Shown: piece by piece, positions 9,167-18,447 of the stretch
Layout: each line of letters starts with the position of its first letter
Position numbering within the stretch: position 1 is the first letter of the stretch
Assembly (NCBI RefSeq): GCF_004769555.1
Contig: NZ_RQFY01000004.1
Span: 1,674,001 to 1,738,000 of the forward strand
Direction: 5' to 3'
Source of the DNA: Leptospira koniambonensis
Lineage (GTDB): Bacteria; Spirochaetota; Leptospiria; Leptospirales; Leptospiraceae
DNA length: 64,000 nucleotides
Notes under the pieces: generated by a model
What the model was told of the DNA's origin: nothing
The model's input: the letters and a program-made list of their open reading frames with translations, nothing else
Database searches by the model: none
Made by a program: the position numbers and the translations under genes

Positions 9167-9631
9167 TTAGGCGAATTGGTAGAGATAGATTACTTCGCCG
9201 ATAGCAGCAGGTTTTGCAGCACCTTCTACTTCGAAGCTAAGTTTTAAGGTCATTCTTGCAGTACCTCTTAGGTCCTTCAATTCGATCAATTCTGCTCTAA
9301 GTTTGAGCTTGGAGCCCACCTTAACGGGATCTAAGAAACGGAGTTTTTCCATTCCGTAGTTGATCCCCATCTTTATGTTTCTCAATTCTAAGATTTGGCT
9401 TAAAAGGTAAGGAGCCATGGAAAGTGTAAGATAACCGTGAGCGATTGTGGTTCCGAAAGGAGATTCTTTAGCTGCTCTCGCTGGATCAGTGTGGATCCAT
9501 TGGTGGTCCAGGGTTGCGTTTGCGAATGTATCGATTTGTGCCTGGGTGATTTCGTGAGCGTCGGATACGCCTAGTTCTTTTCCTTCGTAAGCCTGTAGTT
9601 CTGCGAAGCTGGAGAGTACGAGTTTAGCCAT
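9167..9631 (-). CDS. MaoC-family (hot-dog) hydratase
   Basis: This 154-residue MaoC/NodN-like hot-dog protein probably acts as an (R)-specific enoyl-CoA hydratase in fatty-acid or polyhydroxyalkanoate metabolism. The catalytic hydratase-2 block is visible as [20 protein letters not shown], followed by [15 protein letters not shown] (residues about 42-77), with Asp42 and His47 as the likely catalytic pair. It has no signal peptide. It is first in a two-gene unit with the MarR regulator; its upstream region carries the inverted repeats described at 9692-9745. Confidence 0.9.
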   Translation of the reverse strand: MAKLVLSSFAELQAYEGKELGVSDAHEITQAQIDTFANATLDHQWIHTDPARAAKESPFGTTIAHGYLTLSMAPYLLSQILELRNIKMGINYGMEKLRFLDPVKVGSKLKLRAELIELKDLRGTARMTLKLSFEVEGAAKPAAIGEVIYLYQFA

Positions 9632-9691
9632 TTGATTTTGTCCCTGTCAATGCCGGATCTATATGTCCAATATCGTAAGCCCATAAATAGT

Positions 9692-9745
9692 TTTGTCACC
9701 AACTTTTTAGGTAAAACTAGAACGACTGTTCTGTTTGGTGACGAA
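9692..9745. repeat. nested inverted repeats upstream of the MaoC gene
   Basis: GTCACCAA (9695-9702) is mirrored by TTGGTGAC (9735-9742), and both arms extend by a few T/A bases with one mismatch. Inside the pair sits the separate palindrome AGAAC-GACT-GTTCT (9719-9732), off-centre with respect to the outer pair. The region lies 60-115 nt upstream of the MaoC start codon, a usual place for operator DNA. An identical half-site architecture recurs at 9881-9894. Confidence 0.5.
9719..9732. promoter_or_regulatory. palindromic operator candidate, copy 1
   Basis: TAGAAC-GACT-GTTCTG (9718-9733), a perfect 5+5 dyad with a 4-nt spacer. Copy 2 is at 9880-9895. The GAAC-N4-GTTC core equals the DinR/LexA box core of Firmicutes, but it also fits TetR- or MarR-type operators. 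The adjacent MarR gene makes the latter more attractive (inference). Confidence 0.45.
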
Positions 9746-9756
9746 ATTTTTGGGCG

Positions 9757-9840
9757 CACAGAGAACGCTGAGAGCGCAGAGGTAGGTTCTTCATTTATAA
9801 TTATTCAAAAACTCCGTGTTCTCTGTGATCTCGGCGCGAA
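9757..9840. repeat. large inverted repeat, possible dispersed intergenic element
   Basis: CACAGAGAAC (9757-9766) pairs perfectly with GTTCTCTGTG (9818-9827) across a 51-nt AT-rich loop. The flanks add imperfect GC-rich pairing (GGGCG near 9753, CGGCGCG near 9832). The GC-rich CAGAG-type wording differs from the surrounding AT-rich spacer and resembles short dispersed intergenic repeats. Whether it is repeated elsewhere in the genome cannot be seen here. Confidence 0.45.
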
Positions 9841-9880
9841 AATATTATTTTACAAAAACTTAAAGTAATTTCTGAAGAAT

Positions 9881-9894
9881 AGAACACTCGTTCT
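9881..9894. promoter_or_regulatory. palindromic operator candidate, copy 2
   Basis: TAGAAC-ACTC-GTTCTG (9880-9895) has the same outer twelve bases as copy 1 at 9718-9733 but a different spacer. It lies 157 nt before nuoA. The conservation of the arms but not the spacer is what a protein-binding dyad would show. Confidence 0.45.
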
Positions 9895-10012
9895 GCTTTT
9901 CGAGATCGTATTGAAAAACGTTCTCATTTCGAAAAAAGGAAAATTGTAAAATTCGAAAATGATAGAATCCGGTCTTCCGACCTCTTGCAAAGGCCCCTTT
10001 CGGGATTTTAGA

Positions 10013-10040
10013 TTGACATAGGCGAGTATGGGAGTTTGAT
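10013..10040 (+). promoter_or_regulatory. candidate promoter of the nuo operon
   Basis: Consensus -35 TTGACA (10013-10018) and, after 16 nt, TTTGAT (10035-10040, 4/6 to the -10 consensus). The predicted start of transcription is near 10047, only about 5 nt before the nuoA ATG, so the leader would be very short. No strong ribosome-binding site is seen before nuoA. Confidence 0.4.
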
Positions 10041-10051
10041 AGAAGTTAGAT

Positions 10052-10429
10052 ATGGGAAGTTCGCCGGACCATTTAGGCCCCCTGCTGATTCAATTCCTCT
10101 TGGGAGTAGGATTCTCCGCTCTCATACTCGGACTCGCTTTTCTCTTAAACCCCAAAAAAAAATCAAAACCTCATGACACTTTCGAGTGTGGGGTACCTTA
10201 TTACGGGGATGCAAAGGGATTATTTAATATCAAGTTTTACTTGGTCGCAGTTCTGTTTATACTTTTCGATATAGAAGCGATCTTCCTTTTCCCTTACGCA
10301 GTGAATTTAAAATCATTCAAAGAGGCGGGACTTGGGAATTTTCTTCTGATTGAGATGTTTGTTTTTATTTTCACCCTCGTGGTTGGACTGTATTATATTC
10401 GGAAGAAGGGGGCCTTAGAATGGGATTAA
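10052..10429 (+). CDS. nuoA: NADH-quinone oxidoreductase subunit A
   Basis: A 125-residue membrane subunit of respiratory complex I. It has three transmembrane helices and the typical loop with the cysteine in [15 protein letters not shown] between helices 1 and 2. NuoA lies at the interface of the membrane arm and the quinone-binding peripheral arm. It opens the operon, and its last 10 nt overlap nuoB. Confidence 0.96.
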   Translation: MGSSPDHLGPLLIQFLLGVGFSALILGLAFLLNPKKKSKPHDTFECGVPYYGDAKGLFNIKFYLVAVLFILFDIEAIFLFPYAVNLKSFKEAGLGNFLLIEMFVFIFTLVVGLYYIRKKGALEWD

Positions 10430-10980
10430 ACGAACAACTCGCTCAACCCGGATCGTCTTACGGAGATTCTTTTCAGATCGCTACGGTAGATTCCGTAATC
10501 AATTGGGGAAGAAGTTACTCCTTATGGCCTTATCCTTTTGCGACTGCATGTTGCGGGATAGAATACATGAGTACTGCCTGTGCTGATTATGATATCTCAA
10601 GGTTTGGAGCGGAAAGACCTTCTTTCTCTCCTAGGCAAGCGGACATGATCTTAGTTCTTGGGACCATCACTTACAAAATGGCTCCAGTGCTTCGCGAAAT
10701 TTACGATCAATTGGCCGAACCAAAGTTTGTGATCAGTTATGGAGCCTGCGCTTCTTCTGGTGGAATGTTCCACGCGTACTCAGTTTTACAGGGAATCGAC
10801 AGGATACTTCCTGTGGATCTGTATGTTCCAGGTTGTCCTCCTAGACCAGAAGCACTTTTAGATGCAGTAATCAAACTTCAGGAAAAAGTAAAAACCCAAG
10901 GGTTAGAAGCCAGAAGACAGGAAGTAATGGATAAGATCCGGGAAATGAATGAAAGAAACAAACCCCTGGTCGTCCAATGA
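10420..10980 (+). CDS. nuoB: NADH-quinone oxidoreductase subunit B (N2 cluster)
   Basis: The 186-residue peripheral subunit that holds the terminal [4Fe-4S] cluster N2, which hands electrons to quinone. The cluster ligands are visible as the tandem Cys44-Cys45 in [10 protein letters not shown], Cys110 in [10 protein letters not shown] and Cys139 in VPGCPPRPE. Its length is slightly above the minimal family because of a charged C-terminal tail ([13 protein letters not shown]). It overlaps nuoA by 10 nt and nuoC by 4 nt, suggesting translational coupling. Confidence 0.97.
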   Translation: MGLNEQLAQPGSSYGDSFQIATVDSVINWGRSYSLWPYPFATACCGIEYMSTACADYDISRFGAERPSFSPRQADMILVLGTITYKMAPVLREIYDQLAEPKFVISYGACASSGGMFHAYSVLQGIDRILPVDLYVPGCPPRPEALLDAVIKLQEKVKTQGLEARRQEVMDKIREMNERNKPLVVQ

Positions 10981-11498
10981 AAGAAACAATCCAGAGTTTC
11001 CTAAAAGACAAATTCCCTCATTTTATCTCCAAGGAAGAAGAAATACTCACAAATCTTCCTACATTCTTCTTAAAGCCGGAAGGAATTCTTCCAGTTCTTT
11101 CTGCTTTAAAAACAGCGCCTGGGATCGAGCTGAATTATTTAAATGATCTGACCGCGATCGATTGGTTGGGTAAAAAAACTCCAAGATTCGAAGTCTGTTA
11201 CCTTCTCCGCTCCGGAAACAAATCCTCCACAAGAGTACAATTCCGCGTAGCATTGGAAGAAGATGAACAAGTTCCAAGTATCATAAGTATCTTCAAAGGT
11301 GCGAACTGGCCAGAGAGAGAAGTTTACGATCTATTCGGAATTCGTTTTGCAGGACATCCTAGAATGGATCGTCTTATCATGCCTGATAATTTCCAAGGTC
11401 ATCCATTAAGAAAAGATTATCCTTTAGAAGGTTTTGGTCAGGATTATCTGGTAGAAGACCTTCTAACCATCCACTTAAAAGAAGATATGGAGGCTTAA
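10977..11498 (+). CDS. nuoC: NADH-quinone oxidoreductase subunit C
   Basis: A 173-residue subunit of the peripheral arm of complex I (30-kDa subunit family). The family signature is present as [19 protein letters not shown], followed by [19 protein letters not shown], at about residues 107-143. It is separate from NuoD here and not fused as in enterobacteria. The start ATG overlaps the nuoB stop (ATGA). Confidence 0.96.
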   Translation: MKETIQSFLKDKFPHFISKEEEILTNLPTFFLKPEGILPVLSALKTAPGIELNYLNDLTAIDWLGKKTPRFEVCYLLRSGNKSSTRVQFRVALEEDEQVPSIISIFKGANWPEREVYDLFGIRFAGHPRMDRLIMPDNFQGHPLRKDYPLEGFGQDYLVEDLLTIHLKEDMEA

Positions 11499-11499
11499 G

Positions 11500-12723
11500 A
11501 TGACAGCGATGTACGAAAAAACCGCGGAACATTTCAGCCTCAAACAGAAAAAACTCCCAGAAGGACATCTTCTTGTGAACCTGGGACCTTCTCATCCTTC
11601 TACTCATGGGATTTTACAGAATGTGATCCAACTAGATGGAGAAAGAGTGGTGGATGCAGAATCTGTGATCGGTTATGTGCATCGCAGTTTTGAAAAATTA
11701 GGAGAACGTTATACTTATAATCAGTTCTTAGTTTGCACAGACAGAATGAATTACGTATCCACTCCTCTGAATAATATCGGATGGATCCTTGCTGTCGAAA
11801 AAATGTTAGAGATAGAAGTTCCGGATAAGGTGACTTACGTTCGTATGATCGTCTCCGAACTTTCTCGTGTGATGGATCATATTATCTGCAATGGTATTTT
11901 AGGTGTGGATCTTGGTGCATTCTCCGGGATGTTGCATTTATTTCATCATAGAGAAAATATCTATCAGGTTTTGGAAAAACTCACAGGTGCAAGACTTACC
12001 ACCACATTCTGCAGAGTTGGTGGACTCGAAAAAGATATTTATCCTGAATTCGAAAAGGATGTTAAGACTATCATCAAAGGTCTTCGTCCTGCGATCGAAG
12101 AGTTCCAGTCATTACTCGTAAATAATAGGATCTTTATGGATAGAACGGAAGGTGTGGGAGGTATCTCTGCAGAAGATGCGATCTCTTACGGTTATTCCGG
12201 TCCTAACTTGAGAGCAGCAGGTGTTCCTTGGGATATTCGTAAGGATGATCCTTATATGTTCTATGATAAGGTGGACTTTGATATTCCTGTGGGAGAGGAC
12301 GGATCTGTTCTTCATAGGACTCTTGTTCGTATGGAAGAGATGAGACAATCTCTTCGTATTGTAGAGCAGCTTATCAATGGTCTTCCTTCTGGCGCCCATC
12401 ATGCAGATATGCCTCATATTTATCTTCCTGATAAGAGCAAGGTTTATAAGAATATGGAAGAGTTGATCTACCATTTCAAATTGATCATGCATGGGATCAA
12501 AGTTCCTAAGGGAGAATATTATATGGCAACCGAGGCCGCTAACGGCGAGCTCGGATTTTATATTGTTTCCGAAGGGGAGAAATCTCCCTGGAGAGTGCAT
12601 GTTCGTAGGCCATGTTTCTGGTTTTATCAATCTTTCCCTGAATTAGTAAAAGGTTCACTTCTTGCGGATACGGTCGCTACTATGAGTTCTATGAATGTGA
12701 TCGCAGGGGAGTTGGATTGTTAA
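11500..12723 (+). CDS. nuoD: NADH-quinone oxidoreductase subunit D
   Basis: A 407-residue subunit (49-kDa family, related to the large subunit of NiFe hydrogenases) that forms the quinone pocket with NuoB. Visible family blocks are [34 protein letters not shown] near residue 60, [15 protein letters not shown] and the C-terminal [14 protein letters not shown]. It lacks the Ni-binding cysteines of hydrogenases, as expected. It begins 1 nt after the nuoC stop, and its stop overlaps the nuoE ATG (TAATG). Confidence 0.97.
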   Translation: MTAMYEKTAEHFSLKQKKLPEGHLLVNLGPSHPSTHGILQNVIQLDGERVVDAESVIGYVHRSFEKLGERYTYNQFLVCTDRMNYVSTPLNNIGWILAVEKMLEIEVPDKVTYVRMIVSELSRVMDHIICNGILGVDLGAFSGMLHLFHHRENIYQVLEKLTGARLTTTFCRVGGLEKDIYPEFEKDVKTIIKGLRPAIEEFQSLLVNNRIFMDRTEGVGGISAEDAISYGYSGPNLRAAGVPWDIRKDDPYMFYDKVDFDIPVGEDGSVLHRTLVRMEEMRQSLRIVEQLINGLPSGAHHADMPHIYLPDKSKVYKNMEELIYHFKLIMHGIKVPKGEYYMATEAANGELGFYIVSEGEKSPWRVHVRRPCFWFYQSFPELVKGSLLADTVATMSSMNVIAGELDC

Positions 12724-13202
12724 TGAGTTATCAATTTTCTTCGCAATCAGCTGCAAGACTAGACAAACTACTGGAGATGTTCCCTGATAAAAGAAGTGTG
12801 ATCCTTCCTGGGTTGTACCTCCTACAAAAAGAACAAGGGTTTGTAGATAGAGAAGGAATGGAAGCTCTTGCAGATAAGATAGGTTCTCCAATTTCTCTCG
12901 CTCAAGTATACGGGGTCGCTACCTTTTATACCTTGTATAATAAAAAGCCTGTGGGCAAGTTTCATATCCAGATTTGTGGAACTTCTTCTTGTTATATGAG
13001 AGGGAATGATAAACTCGAAAAACATATTTGCTCTCGTTTGGGAATTGAACTGGGAGAAACAACTCCTGATAAAAAATTCACATTGGAAGAAGTGGAATGT
13101 CTGGGTGCATGTGGTTACGCTCCAATGGTCCAGATTAATGATGCATATTATGAAAATCTAACGTTCGAAAAAATGGATGAGATCCTGAAGGATTTGACCT
13201 AA
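12723..13202 (+). CDS. nuoE: NADH-quinone oxidoreductase subunit E
   Basis: A 159-residue thioredoxin-like subunit carrying the [2Fe-2S] cluster N1a. The ligands are Cys85 and Cys90 (CGTSSC) and Cys126 and Cys130 (CLGAC). It works with NuoF in the NADH-dehydrogenase module. The ATG at 12723 overlaps the nuoD stop codon, which decides the start against an upstream in-frame TTG. Its presence with NuoF argues for NADH, rather than ferredoxin, as electron donor. Confidence 0.96.
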   Translation: MSYQFSSQSAARLDKLLEMFPDKRSVILPGLYLLQKEQGFVDREGMEALADKIGSPISLAQVYGVATFYTLYNKKPVGKFHIQICGTSSCYMRGNDKLEKHICSRLGIELGETTPDKKFTLEEVECLGACGYAPMVQINDAYYENLTFEKMDEILKDLT

Positions 13203-13213
13203 GGGGAAACGTT

Positions 13214-14512
13214 ATGGCAGAAATGAAAATCCTCACTAAATTTATAGACGATCCCCGTTCTAACGAATTGGAATTTTACGAATCAGTTCACGGTTACGAC
13301 GGAATGAAAAAAGCTCTGTCTATTGCGCCGGAAGAAATTATAGAGATCGTTAAAAAATCAGGTTTGAGAGGAAGAGGGGGAGCTGGTTTCCCTACAGGAC
13401 TCAAATGGTCCTTTATTCCTAAGGATATTCCAAAACCTAAATATCTCATCTGTAATGCGGACGAGGGAGAACCTGGAACATTCAAAGATCGTAAACTGAT
13501 TGAGAACCTTCCCCACCAAATCATTGAGGGAATGGTGATCGGTGCAAAAGCGATCGGTGCAAACAAAGGATTTTTTTATATCCGTGGAGAGTTCAATAAA
13601 GGTATCGACTCCATGCAAAAGGCAATCGATGAAGCCTATGCAAAAGGATATCTGGGAAAAAATATCCTAGGCAGCGGGTTCGATTTTGATCTGGTATTAT
13701 ATGCCGGAGCAGGAGCTTATATCTGCGGAGAAGAGACTGCACTCATCAATTCTTTGGAAGGTCGTAGGGGCCATCCAAGATTAAAACCTCCATTTCCTGC
13801 TGTTTCAGGTCTGTATCGTTGTCCTACAGTAGTGAATAACGTGGAAACTTTCTCCACTGTTCCTCATATTTTGGATAAGGGTGCTGATTGGTATTCTAAG
13901 ATAGGCACCGAAAAATCTCCAGGTACTCGTTTATTCTCCGTTTCTGGTCATGTAAAAAGACCGGGGGTATACGAGATTGAACTTGGAACTCCTTTATTAG
14001 AATTAGTGAATGATCTTTGTGGTGGAATGTTGGACGATGTTCCGTTAAAAGCGGTGATCCCTGGTGGTTCCTCAGTCCCGATCTTAACAGCAGAAGAATG
14101 TAAAACTGCAAATATGGATTTCGAATCCATGGCGGCTCATAAAACAATGCTTGGTTCCGGCGCGGTAATCGTGATCGGAGAAGGCACTGACTTGGTAGAG
14201 ACCACTTACAGATTTGCAAGATTTTATGCTCATGAATCCTGCGGACAATGTACTCCTTGCAGAGAGGGTACACATTGGGTGAGAGACCTGCTGCATAAGA
14301 TCAAAGAAGGAGAAGGAACCAGTGCAGACTTGGATCTTATTCTTTCCTTAGCTAGAAATATGGAAGGTGGAACAACTATATGTCCTCTTTCTGATGCATG
14401 TGTGGGAGCAGTCCGACCTACTATCTTAAAATTCAAACATGAATTCGAAGCCAGATTAAAAGACAAAGCAGGCAAAGAAGAAGAGCCTATTCCTGCTCAG
14501 ACTGGAGCCTGA
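13214..14512 (+). CDS. nuoF: NADH-quinone oxidoreductase subunit F (NADH/FMN binding)
   Basis: The 432-residue NADH-oxidising subunit. Features in order are [13 protein letters not shown] for NADH binding (residues about 54-66), the FMN-site block [14 protein letters not shown] (about 79-92), the glycine-rich [19 protein letters not shown] (about 164-182) and the N3 [4Fe-4S] ligands Cys343, Cys346 and Cys349 (ESCGQCTPC) plus Cys390. AAGGGG precedes the ATG. The next gene, only 3 nt away, is nuoH: the usual nuoG is missing at this point. Confidence 0.97.
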   Translation: MAEMKILTKFIDDPRSNELEFYESVHGYDGMKKALSIAPEEIIEIVKKSGLRGRGGAGFPTGLKWSFIPKDIPKPKYLICNADEGEPGTFKDRKLIENLPHQIIEGMVIGAKAIGANKGFFYIRGEFNKGIDSMQKAIDEAYAKGYLGKNILGSGFDFDLVLYAGAGAYICGEETALINSLEGRRGHPRLKPPFPAVSGLYRCPTVVNNVETFSTVPHILDKGADWYSKIGTEKSPGTRLFSVSGHVKRPGVYEIELGTPLLELVNDLCGGMLDDVPLKAVIPGGSSVPILTAEECKTANMDFESMAAHKTMLGSGAVIVIGEGTDLVETTYRFARFYAHESCGQCTPCREGTHWVRDLLHKIKEGEGTSADLDLILSLARNMEGGTTICPLSDACVGAVRPTILKFKHEFEARLKDKAGKEEEPIPAQTGA

Positions 14513-14515
14513 ACC

Positions 14516-15574
14516 ATGGATTGGAATTTAGTTCTACTCTGGTTACTGAAAAGTGCACTTTTTTTTATAGTGTTCATCACTGCTTGTGCGTATTATACAT
14601 TAGCAGAACGTAAAGTAGCCGGATTTATCCAGGACAGAAAAGGCCCAAACCGCGCGGGCCCTCTTGGTTTATTACAACCTTTGGCAGATGGGATCAAGTT
14701 CTTAACGAAGGAAGAGATCTTCCCTAAAAATGTAAACAAGGTCATGTATTTGATCGCACCTGCGATCTCTATGACTTGTGCGATCATGGCCTGGGCAGTG
14801 GTTCCTTTGGGTGGGACTGTTGTTTTACCTGAATTTTTGGCGAGAGAAATTGGATTTACTTCTTTAGATCTTCAAATTGCAAATCCTGATACAGGGATCT
14901 TGTTCTTATTTGCGATCTCTAGTCTTTCCGTTTATGGGATCATTCTTGCGGGTTGGTCCAGTAATAATAAATATTCTTTGATTGGTGGGATCCGTGCTAC
15001 GGCGCAGATGATCAGTTACGAATTACCACTTGGTCTTTCTGTGGCTGCCATAGTGATCTTGACTGGATCTTTAAAACTTACTGATATCAATGATGCTCAG
15101 GTTGGTCTTTGGAATATTTTCAAACTTCCTGGATTTATTGCATTTTCTGTTTTCGTAGTGGCTATGTTTGCAGAAACAAACAGACTTCCTTTCGATTTGG
15201 CAGAAGCGGAATCCGAATTAGTAGTTGGATTTCATACAGAATATGGTGCATTCAAATTCGCATTATTCTTCATCGCAGAATATATGAATATGATCACCAT
15301 GAGTTGTGTGGTTACCATTCTCTTCTTTGGTGGATACCATCTTCCTTTTGGAATATTGAACGGTTCTGTTTGGCAGGCATGGGCGGGACTAGGCTTCTTT
15401 ACTCTTAAGGTTTTATTTTTCGCATTCTTATTCATGTGGGTGAGATGGACCCTGCCTAGATTCAGATACGATCAGTTGATGACTATCGGTTGGAAAAAAA
15501 TGATCCCTTGGGCAGTTGCGAATATTCTGATCGCTAGTGCTTACGTTGGTTTGGACGGTTTCTGGAAATGGTAG
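14516..15574 (+). CDS. nuoH: NADH-quinone oxidoreductase subunit H
   Basis: A 352-residue membrane subunit with about eight helices, linking the quinone site to the proton-pumping arm. Signatures are [21 protein letters not shown] near residue 28 and [25 protein letters not shown] (about residues 219-243). Its final codons overlap nuoJ by 7 nt, so no nuoI gene or fragment can lie between them, although nuoI is usually found there. Confidence 0.97.
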   Translation: MDWNLVLLWLLKSALFFIVFITACAYYTLAERKVAGFIQDRKGPNRAGPLGLLQPLADGIKFLTKEEIFPKNVNKVMYLIAPAISMTCAIMAWAVVPLGGTVVLPEFLAREIGFTSLDLQIANPDTGILFLFAISSLSVYGIILAGWSSNNKYSLIGGIRATAQMISYELPLGLSVAAIVILTGSLKLTDINDAQVGLWNIFKLPGFIAFSVFVVAMFAETNRLPFDLAEAESELVVGFHTEYGAFKFALFFIAEYMNMITMSCVVTILFFGGYHLPFGILNGSVWQAWAGLGFFTLKVLFFAFLFMWVRWTLPRFRYDQLMTIGWKKMIPWAVANILIASAYVGLDGFWKW

Positions 15575-16179
15575 GAATATTCGATAATCCTGGGCTTCTG
15601 CTCTTTTTTATATTTAGTGGAGTGTTGGTTGCCGGAGCCTTAGGAGTTGTATTTCATCCTAATCCAATTAGTTCTGCAGTTTTACTTGTACTTTCCTTTT
15701 TTGCGTTAGCCGGAATTTATGCGGTCATAGGTTCTGTTTTCGTGGCTACCATGCAGGTTTTGGTTTATGCGGGTGCCATCATGGTGCTTGTAGTTTTCGT
15801 TCTGATGCTTCTATCCTTACACGACGAAGGGATTGCAAACCTTTGGAATCATCCGATTAAAAAAGTTTTGGTTCTTTCGGTTGTTGTGTTACTTGCTGTG
15901 GTACTTATCCATTCAGTCAGAGAAGGAATTCCGAATACGGAAGCTTCTCCTAAAGGTTATTCTGATTCTGGGTCCTACGAATATACATTGTCCAAACCAG
16001 AAGATGGAAAGGCGGGCGTGATCGCAGAAGGAAATACTGCTGTGGTAGGGAGTTCCATGTTTTTGGATTACCTTCTTCCTTTCGAAATAGTTTCCATATT
16101 ACTTTTAGCCGCTGTGCTTGGCGCAGTTATATTAGGAAAAAAGAATTTAGGTAAAAAAACAGAAGAAGGGGAGCCATGA
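15568..16179 (+). CDS. nuoJ: NADH-quinone oxidoreductase subunit J
   Basis: A 203-residue membrane subunit with five predicted helices. The family block [24 protein letters not shown] is at about residues 53-76. The loop between the last helices is enlarged and polar (about residues 120-155). It overlaps nuoH by 7 nt and nuoK by 4 nt. Confidence 0.95.
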   Translation: MVGIFDNPGLLLFFIFSGVLVAGALGVVFHPNPISSAVLLVLSFFALAGIYAVIGSVFVATMQVLVYAGAIMVLVVFVLMLLSLHDEGIANLWNHPIKKVLVLSVVVLLAVVLIHSVREGIPNTEASPKGYSDSGSYEYTLSKPEDGKAGVIAEGNTAVVGSSMFLDYLLPFEIVSILLLAAVLGAVILGKKNLGKKTEEGEP

Positions 16180-16511
16180 ATCCAGGAATTCTGAAACCAA
16201 CTCTCGCGGGAATTCCCGTGGAATATCTGCTAATCCTTGCCTGTATTATTTTTTCCATCGGTGTAGCCGGGGTTTTATTCAGAAGAAGTGCAGTAGTTAT
16301 CTTTATGAGTATAGAACTCATGTTGAACTCGGTAAATTTGGTATTTGTCGTTTTTTCAAAATCACTTCATCAGGTTCAGGGAGAAGTGGTTGTATTTTTT
16401 GTGATGGCGATCGCAGCAGTGGAAGCCGCGATCGGTTTGGCTCTTGTGGTTGCAATTCACAGAAAGAAAAAGACAAGTTTCGTAGACGAAATGAATTTAA
16501 TGAAATGGTAA
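16176..16511 (+). CDS. nuoK: NADH-quinone oxidoreductase subunit K
   Basis: A 111-residue, three-helix MrpC-like subunit of the membrane arm. The helix glutamates needed for proton transfer are present in [15 protein letters not shown] (about residues 45-59) and [17 protein letters not shown] (about 79-95). Its ATG overlaps the nuoJ stop. The length is close to the family norm of about 100. Confidence 0.95.
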   Translation: MNPGILKPTLAGIPVEYLLILACIIFSIGVAGVLFRRSAVVIFMSIELMLNSVNLVFVVFSKSLHQVQGEVVVFFVMAIAAVEAAIGLALVVAIHRKKKTSFVDEMNLMKW

Positions 16512-16515
16512 TGCG

Positions 16516-18447
16516 ATGAGTTGGGAAATCCTTATATCCGTTCTGGCTTTTTCTCCACTTCTTGGGTCCGTATTAAACGCATTATTCGGAAGATATTGGA
16601 AAGGTCTCTCAGGTCCGATCGGGACCTCATTGTCTTTTGTATCTTTTGCGGCGAGTGTATTCGCTTATCTTCAATTCCATCCTTTGGAAAGACAAGATGC
16701 TCAAATTGTTACTCTATTCAATTGGGTACAAGTTGGGAATTTTAAAGCGGATCTTGCTTATCAAGTAGATCAACTTTCTCTTTTTATGGCTCTGATCATC
16801 ACAGGGATCGGAAGTTTGATCCATCTATATTCCATTGGATACATGAAAGGCAATCCTGGGATCGGGAGATTTTTCTCTTATCTGAACTTATTCGTATTCT
16901 TTATGCTCCATCTGGTTTTAGCAGAAAACCTGGTGGTTCTATTTTTCGGTTGGGAAGGTGTGGGACTTTGTTCTTATCTACTGATCGGTTTCGATACTCA
17001 TAAAGAAAACGCTGCACAAGCAAGTATCAAGGCTTTCGTTACCAATAGGATCGCTGACTTGGCGATGATAGGAGGAATTGCTTTAACGTATTGGTTGGCT
17101 GGTTCCGTTTCCTTTATTACAATTTCTGAATCTTTACCTCAGGCAAAGTTTTTACTGAATGCACTTCCTTTTGTGGCGATCTGCTTCTTTATAGGAGCAA
17201 TGGGTAAGTCCGCTCAGTTTCCCTTCCATGTTTGGTTGCCTGATGCGATGGCAGGACCTACTCCAGTTTCTGCTTTGATCCATGCCGCAACGATGGTGAC
17301 TGCAGGATTATTCCTGATCGCAAGATTGAATTTTATTTTTATTTTAGTTCCTAAGGTCGGCTTTTGGATCGTTTGTATTGGAACATTCACTGCATTTTTC
17401 GCTGCAACCATCGGTGTTTACCAAAACGATATCAAAAAAGTTCTAGCTTATTCTACTGTTTCTCAGCTGGGTTATATGTTTGTTGCGATGGGAACAGGCG
17501 CTTATGTTGCAGGGCTTTTCCACTTATTAACTCACGCATTCTTTAAGGCTTTGTTGTTCTTGGGTTCCGGTTCAGTGATCCACGGATTATCTGATGAGCA
17601 GGATTTAAGAAGAATGGGCGGACTTAAGTCCCAGATGAAGATCACTTGGTGGACCTTTCTTTTGGGAACCTTGGCGATTGTAGGAGCTCCACCATTCAGC
17701 GGGTTTTTCTCTAAAGATCTCATCTTAGAAAAAGCATTCTATTTCCATCCTGTATTCTTTGGAATGGGGATCGCTACTGCATTCTTAACCACATTCTATA
17801 TGTTCCGCCTAACGTTCTTGGCGTTTACCGGCAAATCCAGGGTTTCTAATCATGTACATCCACATGAATCTCCTTGGACCATGACGGTACCATTAGTGAT
17901 TTTGGCGCTGGGTGCTGCATTCTCCGGATATTTACTCGTTCCTGAATCTTTAGGAGGGGGAATTGATTTCTTAGAGAAATATTTCTCTCCTGTTTTTGCG
18001 AAGGGGCTGCTGTATTATTCTCAGCAAAAAGGCGTTTTGGAAGTCCATCATTTAAGTCATGAGTTGGAACTCCTACTAGCTGGGCTTTCTTTAGGAGCAA
18101 TCCTTTTAGGTGTTGGGATCTATTGGTTCTTTTTTGGCAAAAAGGAAAAGTTACCTTTAGCTGAATCCTCTTATTCTGGCTGGAGACTTCTTCCTGCGAA
18201 TAAGTATTTCATAGATGAAATTTTCAAAAACGTTTTGATCGGGCCGATTTCCGCCTTATCCGAATTTTTATCCGAAGTGGTAGAGAAACGTTTGATCGAT
18301 AGGGTTTTGACCGGAACAGGAAAAATTTCCGGCGGAGTTGCCTCATTACTACGTAGGATCCAAACAGGAACAGTAGTAGATTACGCTTTTCTAATTGTTT
18401 TAGGGACCGTTTTGATCTTGTCCGTTTTCTTATGGAGGGGAATCTAA
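16516..18447 (+). CDS. nuoL: NADH-quinone oxidoreductase subunit L
   Basis: The 643-residue distal antiporter-like proton pump of complex I. Expected blocks are [18 protein letters not shown] (about residues 140-157), the proton-channel region [35 protein letters not shown] (about 232-266), and [13 protein letters not shown] with [20 protein letters not shown]. The C terminus has the long lateral helix and final anchor typical of NuoL. It lies 4 nt after nuoK. Confidence 0.97.
   Translation: MSWEILISVLAFSPLLGSVLNALFGRYWKGLSGPIGTSLSFVSFAASVFAYLQFHPLERQDAQIVTLFNWVQVGNFKADLAYQVDQLSLFMALIITGIGSLIHLYSIGYMKGNPGIGRFFSYLNLFVFFMLHLVLAENLVVLFFGWEGVGLCSYLLIGFDTHKENAAQASIKAFVTNRIADLAMIGGIALTYWLAGSVSFITISESLPQAKFLLNALPFVAICFFIGAMGKSAQFPFHVWLPDAMAGPTPVSALIHAATMVTAGLFLIARLNFIFILVPKVGFWIVCIGTFTAFFAATIGVYQNDIKKVLAYSTVSQLGYMFVAMGTGAYVAGLFHLLTHAFFKALLFLGSGSVIHGLSDEQDLRRMGGLKSQMKITWWTFLLGTLAIVGAPPFSGFFSKDLILEKAFYFHPVFFGMGIATAFLTTFYMFRLTFLAFTGKSRVSNHVHPHESPWTMTVPLVILALGAAFSGYLLVPESLGGGIDFLEKYFSPVFAKGLLYYSQQKGVLEVHHLSHELELLLAGLSLGAILLGVGIYWFFFGKKEKLPLAESSYSGWRLLPANKYFIDEIFKNVLIGPISALSEFLSEVVEKRLIDRVLTGTGKISGGVASLLRRIQTGTVVDYAFLIVLGTVLILSVFLWRGI

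Noticed and set aside
9632..10051. A small gene in the intergenic gap (78-codon frame on the plus strand)
   Set aside because: The frame runs through the inverted repeats, lacks a ribosome-binding site and has no plausible protein composition; repeats and operator-like dyads explain the region better.
14510..15575. Possible frameshifted nuoG or nuoI remnants between nuoF, nuoH and nuoJ
   Set aside because: The gaps are 3 nt and -7 nt, so there is no sequence left that could hold a remnant.
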